A stretch of 64,000 nt of DNA from Orbilia blumenaviensis (GCA_036872755.1 JAVHNS010000002.1:3472001-3536000), one strand, 5' to 3'. Counted from the first letter of the stretch, positions 1-12,245 are shown. A program made the numbers and translations. The notes: generated by a model from the sequence alone, not told the origin.

Positions 1-2
1 CG

Positions 3-170
3 GAGAACTGGCTAAGCTTCATCCTGGAGCCTGTAATGGCCGCAAAACGCGGTACAAAATACCGGCCAGACATCGACAAAACATGGAAGCAGCATCCTAG
101 ATATCGCATTCCACGGTCGCCCGGAGTATCGCAGCGGGTTTCTCGGGGGTTAAGAATGAATAAGGCCTGA
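3..170 (+). CDS. possible 3' end of an upstream gene (partial)
   Basis: A frame is open from the window edge to a TGA at 168-170 (55 codons). Its composition looks protein-like, basic and proline-containing (it includes EPVMAAKRGTKYRP), but I recognise no family. It may be the last exon of a gene starting outside the window, or chance. No start codon or splice site confirms it. Confidence 0.25.
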   Translation, partial: ENWLSFILEPVMAAKRGTKYRPDIDKTWKQHPRYRIPRSPGVSQRVSRGLRMNKA

Positions 171-723
171 CAAGCATTAGACCGACATCTCGAAGATTAT
201 ATCAAGAAGACTTACTAGCAGTTAGTCTGTAGTCTTATATTCATGTCCCTAATAGCTGTTATGCAGCAGAAGTCCGGGGTGCGGTTGTGACCTTGGTGGG
301 ACGTCGATGAAGCCAATGTGGGGGGCGTGGTGATGGTGATGAGGACGTCTGTGGTGTTTGTTTGGCAGAGGTTGCGCGTGTTGTGAACCCCTGTCAGGCA
401 TGAGGAAGAAGCAAGGTGGGGAATGCCAAGACCGCCCCAGGATGACATCACAGCTGCAACATTCTGCAACACAAAATGCCGTTTGGCGACTGGGCGCTGA
501 TAAGGCACATGTAATTGTAAGTAGAGGTTGCAGGTGCAAATGTGTGGCCGACATAAATCCTGCTGGAAGCCACTCATGCTGTACCAAAATCAGAACCGTT
601 TAAATTAATTCATCTCCCTTAACCCTTTGTGATTCTTTGCCACATTTTAATTTTTTTTTTTTTTTAATTTTTTTCTCTTTCAGTTCTCTTTAGCATCCAA
701 AATTTGGGCGTGCTTGTTTCATA
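171..723. other. intergenic, no gene seen
   Basis: The open frames on both strands at 215-603 are low-complexity and overlap each other, so I treat them as chance. A T-rich stretch at about 648-680 lies just upstream of the next gene and may belong to its promoter or 5' leader. Confidence 0.5.
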
Positions 724-2340
724 ATGGCTGATAGAAATCCTCTCGAGGAGCATCACTGGTGCGTATTACAATACTTCTAGATACATACAGACTTCATTAA
801 GTACATTGGTGCTTGGAGAATATGTATATACATATATATGTATACAGAGCCACCTTCCATTACTAACTATAGAATGACTTCATGATATCAGGTACTCAGT
901 GTTTTCCAAGGGATACAAAACCAAAGTAATTAGTGCGTGCCAATCCCAGTCTGTTTATTTTGATATTCTCCTATATATTTTCGTATGGAGGCTGATACCT
1001 TTATAATTACATAGCATACTCCATACAGCGTGCTTTCCAAGAAAGCCTTGGAACCGAAGAAGACTACCCGGACCTAGAATGGCCCCCATACTCTGCGCCT
1101 CCTATCGTTCGAAAATTCAGCCTTCCAAAGTTCTTCCGATTATGTAGGGTCCAAACTCTAGACCTGGTATATATATTTATTGATGCGCTAATGAGTTGAT
1201 ATTAGATGACTTGCCATTCAAAAGGGCCGCTCCTTTACTATTCCAGCAGCTGAGGTCCGATATGTGGGCTATTGTAGGTGCATGTCAAAGTGTACGATAT
1301 GTTTAACTTCAATGCTGATGATTGTTTATAGGATGATAGACTCTACCACAACCAGTTCGAACAGAAGCTTAGCCCTGTCGGAGGCCTAGGCTTCAGCGGC
1401 TCTCTCTTTTTCTTCACCGAAGACCATTCTTACATTGTAAAGTCGGTCGGTAGGCGTTTCGAATACACGTTTTTATACACGCAGTGCATAGAAGCCTACG
1501 GAAAATACATGCAGTCGAATCCATCGAGTCTACTTTGCCGGATGACGGATGTTTTATTCTGCTTCGATAGACATCTGGGTGGTGTTTTGGGCCTTTCACC
1601 GTCGCACTATGTGGTTATGGAGAACTTGTTGAAGGAGATGGATGCGGAGAAAGGCTGGGTAAAGTGGGATCTCAAACCGCAGCAGTTTTTTGAGCCTACG
1701 CGGGATCTGATTCCTGACGTGATCAAGTATGTCCCACATTTATTATACTTAGCAGAGAACAAAGCTTATAGGTTGTTAAAGAACAGAGCAAGCAAAATCT
1801 GGCCTCGCAGACGCGATGGAGGATGACCGTATCATTTTGACGAAGAAACAGAGAGATGAGCTATGGGACCTACTCAAGAGAGATACGGAGTTCTTGGAGG
1901 AAATCGAAACGATTGATTATTCCCTCCTTCTCGGCAGATTCCCAATTTCGAAGAATAAAGATCTGAAGCCGTCAAAGTTCAAACACGAAAATTGGATAAC
2001 TGGCGTAACATCCGCCGATGGAAAGTACATCTATCGTGCTTGTATTGTGGACTTTCTAGTAAGTATATTAGCCTAATGAAAGGTCTGCCTTGAAGTAGCT
2101 ATTAATATCTGGATTCGATAGTGGAATGTAAATCAATTGCAAGCAAAGATCACAAGGACGGCCGGGAAGCTGCTGCCCGAGCAGACTGTTACCACGGAAC
2201 CTGGGCGTTATCGGCGGGAGTTCCTTTCGTAAGTCGACTTTTCTCATACCACATCACGCTCTAAATTCTGACAGTGCTGTAGAATGATGGAGGAGTATAT
2301 CGACGTCCCAGAAGAAGCTGGACCTAGTGGTAGCGCCTAA
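724..2340 (+). CDS. small phosphatidylinositol-phosphate-kinase-like protein
   Basis: Eight-exon model, about 364 aa: exons 724-758, 892-932, 1015-1143, 1206-1273, 1332-~1718, ~1789-2058, 2122-2228 and 2283-2340. The PIP4K/PIP5K fold is seen in order: an N-terminal SKGYKTKVITYSIQRAF segment, a glycine-rich loop (GFSGSLFFFTEDHSYIVKS, with the ATP-binding lysine in IVKS), RFEYTFL, NPSSLLCRMTDVLF, WDLKPQQFF, the catalytic-type IDYSLLLGRF, and a C-terminal helix before EEYID. Classical enzymes have DLKGS where this protein has DLKPQ, so substrate or activity may differ. Family knowledge: PIP kinases phosphorylate phosphoinositides at membranes. Here only the kinase core is present, without long regulatory extensions. 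The exon 5/6 junction is uncertain: a phase-compatible GTGATC donor at 1719 is weaker than an out-of-phase GTATGT at 1727. It sits beside F-box genes in an accessory block. Confidence 0.75.
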
Positions 2341-2593
2341 TGTGCTTGGGGTTCTCTTAATCTACGATGTTTTAAAAACTCTAAATTTTAGCAACGGTGT
2401 TTTGGGGGCGCTTTCCGGTCTGACATCGAGCGTGGTTTTTCCTTCGCGCAAGGGGCAGTAGTCTACGCTGGTCTCGTAAGCCAGCCTCCACGAAGACGAA
2501 GTGGCCCGGTCTATACTAATAACCTACATACTACAAGTACACAAAAATACACAAGATTATCCTTCATTTCATCTGAAGGATTAGGATAAAAAT

Positions 2594-3336
2594 TTAACTC
2601 TCCTCAAACACATGTCTATATGTTCTACCCCAGTCGTCATCGAGATTGTAATGTGCCTCTACTATCATTGTTTCAAGTAGCTCTTTCACGGTCGGTGGTG
2701 CATTTATCTGATATTTTTTCCCCCAATCACAACAGTATACGAACATTCTCTTTTTGCCGTAGAGGGTAACTCGGACACCGTTATCCATAAACTCGGGATC
2801 GATCCCTGGTACCGGTGGCTCGAAAAGTTTTTCATCAATGAAAGAAGGAGTGTCGGTTAGCAGATCTATGAAATCGCCGCTATACAGGTCGTCTTCATGC
2901 TGTTCATAATAGAAACATTCTAACACATCTCGGCCGTCGACACGGAAAACAAGACCACTTGGAACCGGCTGGTCTGTTTGCGCAAGGCGCCCAGTAGGTC
3001 TATGGGTGAAGAATTTCAATAGTTTGTGTGTTCGCACGGCAAGAAACGATTGGCCGTTCAGGCACTCGTATCTGGAGTCTTTGAGAGATTTTGTGTGCGC
3101 TAGAGGCCATTCCAAAGAGTGCATGTCTGGCTGGCCCGTATTTGGTCGGCAATTTCTAAGTAGGAGAGGATTTGAACATGTAGTTCTATGGGAATAGTGA
3201 ATAAGGGCGGTGAACCGGCAGAAGAGGGTAGAGCCGGTGACCCGGTCGGGGCATGGTTTTGATATTTTGTATTCTCGAGATTATTGAGATTAGGGATTAG
3301 TGTTGATACCGGCGGGGGAATGACAACCGAATTCAT
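2594..3336 (-). pseudogene. F-box protein gene broken by a frameshift
   Basis: Read on the minus strand from an ATG at 3334-3336, the first frame gives a proline-rich leader and an F-box (FTIPIELHVQILSYL, then QIRASQTCTLW) and stops at 3100-3102. The rest continues at once in another frame (AHTKSLKDSRYE and on to a stop at 2594), as expected for short fungal F-box proteins of about 250 aa. The overlap has no GT-AG pair that could join the frames, so the break looks like a small indel of one or two bases. Intact family members recruit substrates to SCF ubiquitin ligases through Skp1. Here either the gene is dead or the assembly has a base error. The downstream half keeps good coding character without internal stops, which favours a recent mutation or an error. 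Confidence 0.7.
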
Positions 3337-4010
3337 TTAGAAAGAAGGTGTGCTTTTAAGTATATAAAAACGATTTGGGGGGTACTGAATTGGAGATTCG
3401 ACAATGCAAGCTTTATAACATGCTACCATACGTAGTTGGACTTGTGAACTAACACTAATAGAGTGTAATGGACAAATTTGGTTTTTTTGAGGCTGAGCTG
3501 AAGAGGATTCGGATGGCTACGAGTGCTATGCATGCAAGCTTAGCTATAGCTAGCGCTAACTAGGTAGTGCTAGAGTACTTAGGCATTGGTCCCACCCCTG
3601 TTGGAAGTTGTGGCAACGCAGAATCGAACGTGAGTTTGTTGCATTTTTTGGTGGCTTATTATGATTGAATTTGGCCGACTTTGGCACAAAAGACATAGCT
3701 GCTTTGGAATTCTGTCATATCATTTCCGAGCAATCGAGTACTGGAACTTCGAATGAACTACTTCAACATTACAGCTCACGAACTTCGAAAGGTACTCGAC
3801 CTTTACTTACATCCCATCACAGCTGCCAGTTCAACAATCCTTCACGACCGTACTTTATTGTTTTTTCTTTTGACGATAGCCTTCGCGAGCAAATTAGCTA
3901 TACTACAGTCTTCAGTCTGACACCTTGAGCTTTTGTCAACGTAACTACCTAGGTATAAGTTATAGTCGCGAATCAGGGCATGCACCCACCTGGACTATAC
4001 TACAAACACA
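3337..4010. other. intergenic between divergent F-box genes
   Basis: No supported gene. The stretch holds TAGC-rich short repeats around 3537-3575 and presumably the promoters of the flanking divergent F-box genes. The 87-codon plus-strand frame at 3665-3928 begins at a TTG and has no family signature. Confidence 0.5.
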
Positions 4011-5969
4011 ATGCCAATCAATTTTGTTCTGCTTCCAGTAGATATAGTTCTGTTGATTCTTGATCAGGTAAGCGATTATGCTTTATGATGGATTGACCCT
4101 AGGCCAAATTTATGACATGCATTAATACTCTTACTAAGATGCGTTTCCACACTCCAGCTCCCTTGGGAATGCCGCGTACAGGCTCGAGGCACATGTCGGC
4201 TGTTCAATGACATCTTGTCTGTTGGCCTCTTCGGGCACCTATTCGTGGAGATTAGCCCGCTTGGACCTCATAGCGATGACGCCAAAACTCTTTGTTATGG
4301 CCCTCGACCAGAACTCGGACTCATTAGAACTATAGATCTTAGCTTGCTAGGTCAATCAGAGGACGTGGTGCAAGCCGGATGGCCAGCGCCAGTAGGCGTC
4401 ACTGAGACTGATTACACTAGGCTATTTAGAAGAATAGGGAAGTGTCCACGCAGGGATCTTATGGCTTTAAGAATAAGGTTTGTGTTCGGAATCAATGTAC
4501 TGGGGTGGATTACATTAAGATCTGAGATATACTGATTACTCAAGCATCTAAAACCAGGCAGTCAAATCCTTATACAAAGCAAATGGGCGGCCCCATCGAC
4601 CATTTGATACGATACTACGATCAAGTTACCGACCTCGAGATCTCGATTCAAAGGCTGATAGGTTCTGGTTTGGACAAAAGCTCACAACAACCAATTCATT
4701 CCAATTTGCAAGCGCTATCAGTCGGGATAAGATGGTCACCTAGAGCGGAATCCGTTCGACATATGTCCATGGAAGCGTTATGGGACGTTGTTAATGAAAA
4801 TTCGGGGTCATTGGATTACTTGGAAATCGACTTCTGCCCCTTCAACTACACTCAGCGTCCTGAACCTGGTCGGTGCGAGCATTCGATTTATAAGTTCTTG
4901 GATGTGATACGAGCCAATTCTGGAACAAATCGGCCAGAAAACCTTCGTTTATTTCCCCTATACGAGGAACATCTGGAGCCAGACTTAAAGTTGAAGGAAA
5001 TATCTATCTTAGGGTTTCCCTTCGAGCATGAAGAGGCTACATACCTCGGCCGGAATCCCCGTTTCTTGAATCCTAACACCTTGGAAGTTCTGAAGCTGAG
5101 CTTTTGTGGGAAAATAAATATGTTAGTGATGGAATTAGCTGGGAGATTTCCTAAGCTAAGATGCTTACACGTCATTGGAGATGTGTATAGGGAAGTCGTG
5201 GCGGATGTTCTACCCAAACTACAACCCTTGACAACTCTTGAGCTGAGTCATTATACATACGAGCCACTGAGTGCCACGATTTTGGAACGACATAGATGCT
5301 CACTGAAGAGATTATGGCTGCAAACCTATCCAATACCTTTCTTTCCAAAGGACCCATCCGCGGATCTGACAAATTTCCAAAACTGGCCACAACTTGAGGA
5401 ATTATGTCTCTCATCGCATATGCTCATGCTAGTACGTATGACCCTTTAAGAGTATCCCCGTATACACATAATCAAGCATTTCCATTTTTTTTGCTAAAAT
5501 AGTTCACTGACCTTGGCTAATACACTCCCAGAACAGCATCCGAATTCCACCCTCTTTACGTATCCTCCGCCTCCTCGACTATGGAGGGTCGACACCACAG
5601 TGGAAGTTCAATTATTCAGATATTACCCCTGTTAATGTAGTTGTTGGGTTTGCTTCGGACTGCTTTGACGATCAGCCCCTACTTGAAGGACGAGATCGAC
5701 CCGAATTCCTAGCTCTCGCAGTCGACGAAGAGCTACCCACTCATCGCGGTAATATTGATACCGAGGGCAGAGTAAAAATGGATACCGTGGCCCATATATA
5801 TCTCGTTGAGGCAGATGAACAAACTGGGGCTCGTACTGGGATCAAAAAAGTGACAGAGTCTGAATTTGGGGATATTTATTCAGATGTACAGTTCCTCGGG
5901 ATTCATTCAAGACCCTGGAGCAGGTATCGGTGGCAGGGAAGGGAGCCGCATTGTAAAACTGATCGTTGA
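4011..5969 (+). CDS. F-box / leucine-rich-type protein
   Basis: Four exons (4011-4067, 4158-4477, 4558-5431, 5532-5969) join in phase to 562 aa. The N terminus has an F-box pattern split by intron 1: LLPVDIVLLILDQ followed by LPWECRVQARGTCRLFNDI. The body is a run of loosely repeated leucine-rich segments such as LKEISILGFPF, LEVLKLSFCGKI, LRCLHVIGDVY and LTTLELSHYTY, as in fungal F-box/LRR proteins. Inferred role: substrate adaptor of an SCF ubiquitin ligase; the target is unknown. The ATG at 4011 places the F-box at the extreme N terminus, which is usual. A GGTATC at about 5923 could be a further splice site, so the last 15 residues are less sure. It is divergent from the broken F-box gene upstream. 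Confidence 0.75.
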
Positions 5970-6632
5970 TGCAGCAATGATCCATTGATTTCTAGCTAGC
6001 TGACAGCCTTGGCTTTGGTCAGCCTTGACGGATTGCTGAGAGCGATAACAGCGATGACTCTAACCCTCTATTAATATTATATCTAATATTAACAGTAGAT
6101 ACGCGAGACAAGTCCTGTGTTATAAGTAGTTTCGCATGCTCTCAAATCCAATTAAATCATTCGCTGACATATAAAATGTTTGCATTGAACTGGTGACGTC
6201 TCACAGTGGCGCAGGTGTGGACAACAGACTAGCCAACTTTACCAGCTTAGCGTAGCCAAGGACAGTTCGAGGCATTTAAAACCAGGGATATGGTCGATAT
6301 CGACCCAAAGCTTGGCTAGGCCTGTGCGTCTAGGGATGGATCCTACACCATGAGACTACTCACTATTTCCCCGTAATATGTAAGATATCGCTTAGGAAAT
6401 AGCTGTTTTCAAGGTTTCAAGTGTTGAATATATATATACCGAGACTAATATATGCCTAAGTATCAATTGAAGCTACTTCCAATATTTCTGGCAATCAATG
6501 TAGCCTAGTTAATTACTCAGCCATATTCAACGAAATCCTATTCACATAATAATCTTAAGCTTTGCCAGTCTAACCCGCGCCGTTAGAACAAACTAAACTT
6601 CAGCTTAACGACGGTGCTACAACAGTAAGTAA
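5970..6632. other. intergenic, no gene seen
   Basis: AT-rich, with TATATATA at about 6430 and no open frame of note. It probably contains the 3' end of the upstream F-box gene and the promoter of the next gene. Confidence 0.5.
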
Positions 6633-8019
6633 ATGTCGAAACAGCGGGAGAGCCAACAAGACCAGAGGAGCTCTACTCTAGAGGGACTACCTCTTGACCT
6701 AAAAATCGAGATACTGAGATCTCTTGATTCAATTTATGACCTTGAAGCTCTGGGGCATACCTGTCGCGTGTTCTATGGCATCTGTAGCAGCCCAAAATAC
6801 AGAGCCGTCATTTATCGTCAACTACTTTCATACGGAGAGCATGGAGGCCTCCTGAGAGGCCTGGCAGTTCTTCGTGCCTATGGACGCGACAACCAGCTGG
6901 GGCTCCTCAAAGACGCTGACGGATTTCCTGGAAATAATCCAACAGACAACACGAAGTATATCAATAAACTACTCTCTTATCGGAAAACGACCCGCTGGTT
7001 CACCAATCGATTCTTCGAAAAGATGGCGAGCAGATACGGCGAATATCCTCCAGATTCACCGAAAAATGATGAATCAAAAGCGATGAGACGGTTCATACCG
7101 TCGAGAACCGAGACAGAGAACCTAGATAACGCGTTCCTGGTATTCTGGATGTTCGCTGAAACGATATACATCTATGAGAATCGGAAACCCTGGGGCGTTG
7201 TTGATGGCTGCACAAAAGACGAACAAATCAACTCCGATGATAGTAGGGAAGCGTTCGCGTACTCTATTCTTTGGCTCATTATGGGCGTGGATGAAGAGTT
7301 TCAACTGCAGATCCCGGCGAACTTTGCGATTTTGTATAGTGTGGCTTTATTTCTTTCGGAGCTAACGACTCCAATGGCACTACGACATGCGGAGACAATC
7401 AGCTACGAAAACGTTAAGACGATAGCTTCTGAGATAGGATGCCCCGATGTCTGTATGTGCAAAATCTTTTTTATATCCATTTTCAAAGGCATCTTCGCTA
7501 ATTCAAATATCGATACCCCTTACACTAGATAATAGAAGGGGAATATCTAATCTACTACTCTGGAATCTCGGGCTAAATGGGCTCCAAGAGTTCCTTGAGG
7601 CTGATAAGCCTACTCAAGAATCCACAATTGGGAAATACTACTATCGTCCCGTTGAACATGGGCTAGGGAGGGATTTAGATGTCGCAGATCTATACGGAAT
7701 CTACATCTCATGTTTTTCCTTGATCATAGAAGAAGTCTGGGGTTATATGAGACACAGTTCTAAAAACATGAACTATCTTCGTTCTAGGCCGCTATGGAAG
7801 GATTCGGGTGTTTTCCATTTGCTTTCAGTTGCGCCTTGGAATCAACTAGATGAGTTTGATATCGATGCTGTTTTTTGCGACGATGAAAGACTTGAGAGGC
7901 TAGGTTATTTTCGGCCTGTGATGAGTATCTACGGCGATGAATCCGCGCAAAATAGTTTGGAGGTGAAGATGAAGCTGTGGGTGTGTCAGTGTAAAGATGA
8001 TTGGGGCTGTTGGGATTAG
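6633..8019 (+). CDS. F-box-like protein, 436 aa
   Basis: Two exons, 6633-7452 and 7529-8019, joined at a phase-1 GT-AG intron of 76 bp. Residues about 15-50 form an F-box-like helix set (LEGLPLDLKIEILRSL, then DLEALGHTCRVFYGICSSP). The rest resembles fungal F-box proteins in which a poorly conserved helical domain follows the F-box, with the aromatic-rich segments VFWMFAETIYIYENRKPWG and RSRPLWKDSGVFHLLS. It ends in a cysteine- and tryptophan-rich tail (WVCQCKDDWGCWD). The likely role is an SCF adaptor of unknown target. It is the third member of the F-box group in the first 8 kb but shares little sequence with the other two. Confidence 0.75.
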
Positions 8020-8439
8020 TATTTGAAATGATAGTATACTAATGGATGTCATGAGCATCGGGTTTATGCATCTTAAGTACCTATACTTACTATTGGTGTT
8101 TGAACACTCTACTCATTCTATATGATAATTACTCGTCATGGAATCAGGAAATTATACAATTTTTTGCTGGAAGGATAGGGAGTTAAAAGCAATTCCAAGC
8201 CTTTAACCATTTAGAGACTTACACTTACTTACCAATATATCACTTTTCGCATCTGAATGTTGCTGAACGTTGGACTCGAGGTTGTAATTGTGGTGTTGTA
8301 GACATATATCCTTGTCAGAGACCGCCAAGACAAGGACAGAAAGAGGGAAATAAGTGTTGCTTGCCAGATTACTTCTCAAACTTCATTCAATAGTCGCACA
8401 ACCAACTTCGCATTCGATACCGTCGAGTTCATCCCCACA
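8020..8439. other. intergenic, promoter of PGS1
   Basis: No gene. The last 100 bp before 8440 are the likely PGS1 5' leader. Confidence 0.5.
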
Positions 8440-10271
8440 ATGGCGGCGCGCACATCTTGCCTTCTCCTACGCCAAGTGCGACCGAAGGCGATAAATCCTT
8501 CCAAACTTCGATCGCCATCCCGTCGGACCTTCTCCTTTTCCTCGAGCCATACATCATCTAGCGCAGGTGCAGAATCTGGCGGTGATGGAGGTGCCTCATC
8601 TACCTTCAACGTCCTTCGGGGTCTTGTGGACGAGATGGACAGACTAGCTCCTAGATTTGAAGTCGGTCCAAAGGATATTACGATCCTGAAGGAGCCAGAG
8701 GAGTTCTATCGCAGTTTAAAGGTGCGCGTGACAACTATCCTACTGGTCGTGTGCGCACACAATTGGAGGAAACTCTTTGAATGAAGTAGTAATTGAGACG
8801 AATAGTATCCATGGTTGTGAAACATATAGATGAAAATACTATCCGCGAAGAAAAGAGTGTTCATTGCGACCCTTTATATCGGAAAGACAGAACATGAACT
8901 CGTATGCCCGACCCGGAAAATGTATTTTTTTTTTTACCTCGAAAGACCACGAACTGAATACGATGCTAGATCGAGACTATTAAAACCGCTCTCCGAAATT
9001 CACCCACTCTGAAGGTCTCTATCCTGACAGATGCGTTGCGAGGGACTCGAGAGGCACCTGAAGTCTGTTCTGCATCACTATTGGTACCGCTGGTGAAGGA
9101 ATTTGGCGAGGATCGGGTCGAACTGCGGATGTTCCACACACCAAACCTTCGAGGACTTAAGAAGGCCATAATACCGAAACGTTTGAATGAAGGGTGGGGT
9201 TTACAGCATATGAAACTATATGGCTTCGATGACGAGATTATTTTATCTGGGTATGGCAACAACTGAACGACAGCATTGGACGACAAGCTTACCAAAAAAA
9301 AAAAACCCTATAGCGCCAATCTATCAAAAGACTACTTCACGAACAGGCAGGATCGGTACCATCTATTTTCCAGTAAATCTATCACCGATTACTATGCCAG
9401 AGTGCATGATGCGGTTTGCAACCTAAGTTTCAAGGTCCAACCAAACGACAAAGTTGAGAATCGGTTCGAATTGGTTTGGCCATCGAGCAACCCTGCGCCG
9501 AATCCCCTGGATGACAAATCAGGCTTCAAATATGCAGCCTCTGCCATAATATCCCCTCTTTTGAAGCCAACATCGCCACCGGGTCCACGCAAATCGAAGA
9601 CTGTTGTGTACCCGATAGGGCAGTTCACACCATTAATGTCTAATGAAAACCATTCAACAGAACACCGTGGTGTATTGAGCGTGCTTCGCACTTTATCTAG
9701 GGAGGATTTTGTGAAGTCTTCCTGGACATTTACGGCAGGATATTTTAATATGCATAGAGAATTAAAGGAGCTTTTGTTAGCTTCGAAGTCTGACCTCGGC
9801 ACAGTACTTACGGCTGCCCCTGAAGCAAATGGTTTCTATGGATCTGCTGGAGTCTCGGGGTACCTGCCGCCTGGATATTTAATTCTTGCAAGAAGATTCT
9901 TAGAGGAAGTTAAGAAGGTTAGAGGCGGCGAGGGCGTGGAATTACTTGAATGGAGAAGGGGTGTAGTAGGCCAACCAGGAGGGTGGACATATCATGCTAA
10001 GGGCATCTGGGTTACGCTGCCAGAGTACACGTCTCCGAGCTTAACGGTTGTTGGGTCGTCTAATTATACCCGACGATCGAAAAAGCTGGATTTGGAAATG
10101 AATGCTATAGTGATCACAGAAGATAAGGAACTGCAGAAGGAACTCGCAGGCGAGGTTGAACATTTGAAGACATATGCAAAGCCCTTGGAATTGGAGGACT
10201 TTGAGAAGGAAGAGAAGAAAGTGCCTTGGGAGACTAAAGTGCTCCTCTGGTTGGTTGGATGGGGCTTATAG
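8440..10271 (+). CDS. PGS1: phosphatidylglycerophosphate synthase, mitochondrial
   Basis: Four exons (8440-8721, 8830-8901, 8970-9250, 9314-10271) give 530 aa. The enzyme makes phosphatidylglycerophosphate from CDP-diacylglycerol and glycerol-3-phosphate, the committed step toward cardiolipin at the mitochondrial inner membrane. The N terminus is an arginine/serine-rich presequence. A phospholipase-D-type fold follows: RVFIATLYIGKTEHEL, SILTDALRGTRE, the first HxK(x4)D motif in LQHMKLYGFDDEIILSGAN, and the second HxK in TYHAKGIWV with GSSNYTRRS. The exon 3/4 junction restores the LSGANLSKDYFTNRQDRYH block conserved in the family. Both catalytic motifs are intact and the length is normal. Confidence 0.95.
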
Positions 10272-11237
10272 AAGCTATAGACTATTTTCTTTGGTGTAGT
10301 AAATATGCATTTGGAGCGATCCTGCGGAGTAGTGCTATTACGTATTACGATATTTCTACTCAGTCAAAGCTCTATGATCTTGAGGATCGAAAAGCACCAG
10401 CTTAAATAGCTTATAAGTTGTCAGCCAGCCGCTTTTGCTGATAGACATGATCACTAGATGATCTCTATTATATATAGAGTACCTAGGTAGATAGACAAGG
10501 TCCCCCCCCCCCTCTCTTTTCCTTCCTTCTTCACGCATCAGCTTTATCATTTGCACGGTGCACAACGCAGCCTTGATTCTCTCGAGTTCGAGCTCTCAAT
10601 GGTATTTCCCAATTTCATAACGATGTTTCCACCCTTATAAGCTTAGCTTAACAAAGAGTACTAGTCGTATCTTCCAGAATTACTTGAGGGATTCTAGATT
10701 GGGCACTCGATTGCTGTTTCGTTGGTATATATGCACTCTAGCACCAGCCCTAGCTGTTCACCTTTTTAGGTGCGTTTCGCGACAAGGTGAAACGCCAAAT
10801 AATGTAATTGATGCAATGAGCATTAACCTGATCACAACTGCGAAAGTACCTGAGTACCATTCATTATCCAAAAGTACAGCATTTGAGTGAGTCGGTTTGT
10901 TTATATTTAAAATTAGCTTTCATCCTCCTGTTCCAGTCGAGTTGGTAGTTCGTTTTCACGGATTCGTATACATACGGTATCACCTGAAGTTGCAGTTCAT
11001 CAGGCTTCTTTAGGCCCCCAACCTCTCCGGATACCTCTTTTTCAACTTTCATGCGATGTAATTTCAAAAGAAAATAATGTAGACTTAAAAAGATATGATA
11101 TTCAAGTATGACGATTGATATAAGTGATATAAACGTCCAGAGTTGTAGATCGAATGAGCACTGTACATCATCTTTGTCGCTTATTCTGTACTCTGGAGTA
11201 TGGTACTCTAGCTATAATTGTATATCCATGCAAGACA
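10272..11237. other. intergenic, no gene seen
   Basis: Contains a run of C residues at about 10502-10511 followed by CT-rich sequence. The 67-70 codon frames here show no family signature. The last part carries the promoter of the secreted-protein gene. Confidence 0.45.
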
Positions 11238-12245
11238 ATGGTCCTGAGATATAAGTCTTATTGTTTCGTTTTGTTGATATTAATTGCATATGCCTCATGT
11301 ATCCTACAAGACACATTCGCTACACTAACTCCTCTTCCTACGGGTAGGGGTGTTAGAAGCATGACATTCGAAAATGGTCGTCCGACTTTCATCGAGGAGG
11401 TTTCCCCGCCCCCAAGTTGGGTGGCCACTGCCAAAGGAATTGTGACCACAAGAGTGAACGGATTTAGTACGAGTACTCAGAAAAAACAAGAAGCAATAGG
11501 GATGACTAAAGAAGTTTTGTCCAAAGGTATGTAATCCAACCCCTAAAATCCCATAGTTTATGATAAAATTAAACTAAAAGACGTTGTGGTGATAATAGTA
11601 CTGGAACTATTTGAAACTTATTTATACGAGGGCGATAAGGAAGGCGCAATCGAGCCATACACCTTTCTCACTGCTGGCAGTGCCTTCCGCGTGTTAAATA
11701 ACATTAGCGCTACCACAACCAGCATAGATATCTGGTCGATTTCCGGCCTCCACTCTCACGCTGCTAATGAAACTGGAAAAATACTTTCACAGTCCCCTAT
11801 TGGACAACTGTACAATATAAACTTCGATTTATTTAATAGCACAATCGGTGCGGATATGGCCTATTACAACAGTTCGAAATTATTTGGGGCGTATACACGA
11901 AACACAGCTATTCCACCAGTTTGGCAGGGCCCAAGGAAGTGGTTTACATTGTACGCTTTACCCATTGAGTGGCAGATCCAAACAGAGATGACCAGGATGT
12001 CGAGTTGGTATAAGGCTGGCATGGCACATGACAAGGGGTATATAAATAGTCAACAACATGTTCTGGGCCTTATGTGGGAGCTATCAGGTATGGGACAAGA
12101 AAGAGTAAATATATCCGGGGTCAACGAGTGGTTAATTGAGTACCAGGCCCCTGGAAATAAATTCAGCTATGCGGCAGGCCTGGTGGATGCCGTCAAAGTA
12201 GAGTTTATCAAATACGTGAAGAATGGAGGGAAATATGCCCCATAG
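11238..12245 (+). CDS. predicted secreted glycoprotein, orphan
   Basis: Two exons (11238-11526, 11581-12245) with a 54-bp phase-1 intron give 317 aa. I chose the ATG at 11238 because it starts a good signal peptide (basic MVLRYKSY, then CFVLLILIAYASC); an in-frame ATG at 11154 would add 28 residues in front of it. The mature part has at least five N-glycosylation sequons (NIS, NET, NST, NSS, NIS), consistent with passage through the secretory pathway. I recognise no domain. The aromatic-rich segments PRKWFTLYALPIEWQ and SSWYKAGMAHDKGY could be useful for a structure-based search. It is convergent with MRPL7. A role outside the cell is inference; effector-like function is not shown. Confidence 0.65.

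Noticed and set aside
215..603. Three overlapping frames of 80-120 codons
   Set aside because: Mutually overlapping on both strands, low complexity with His/Cys runs, no family match.
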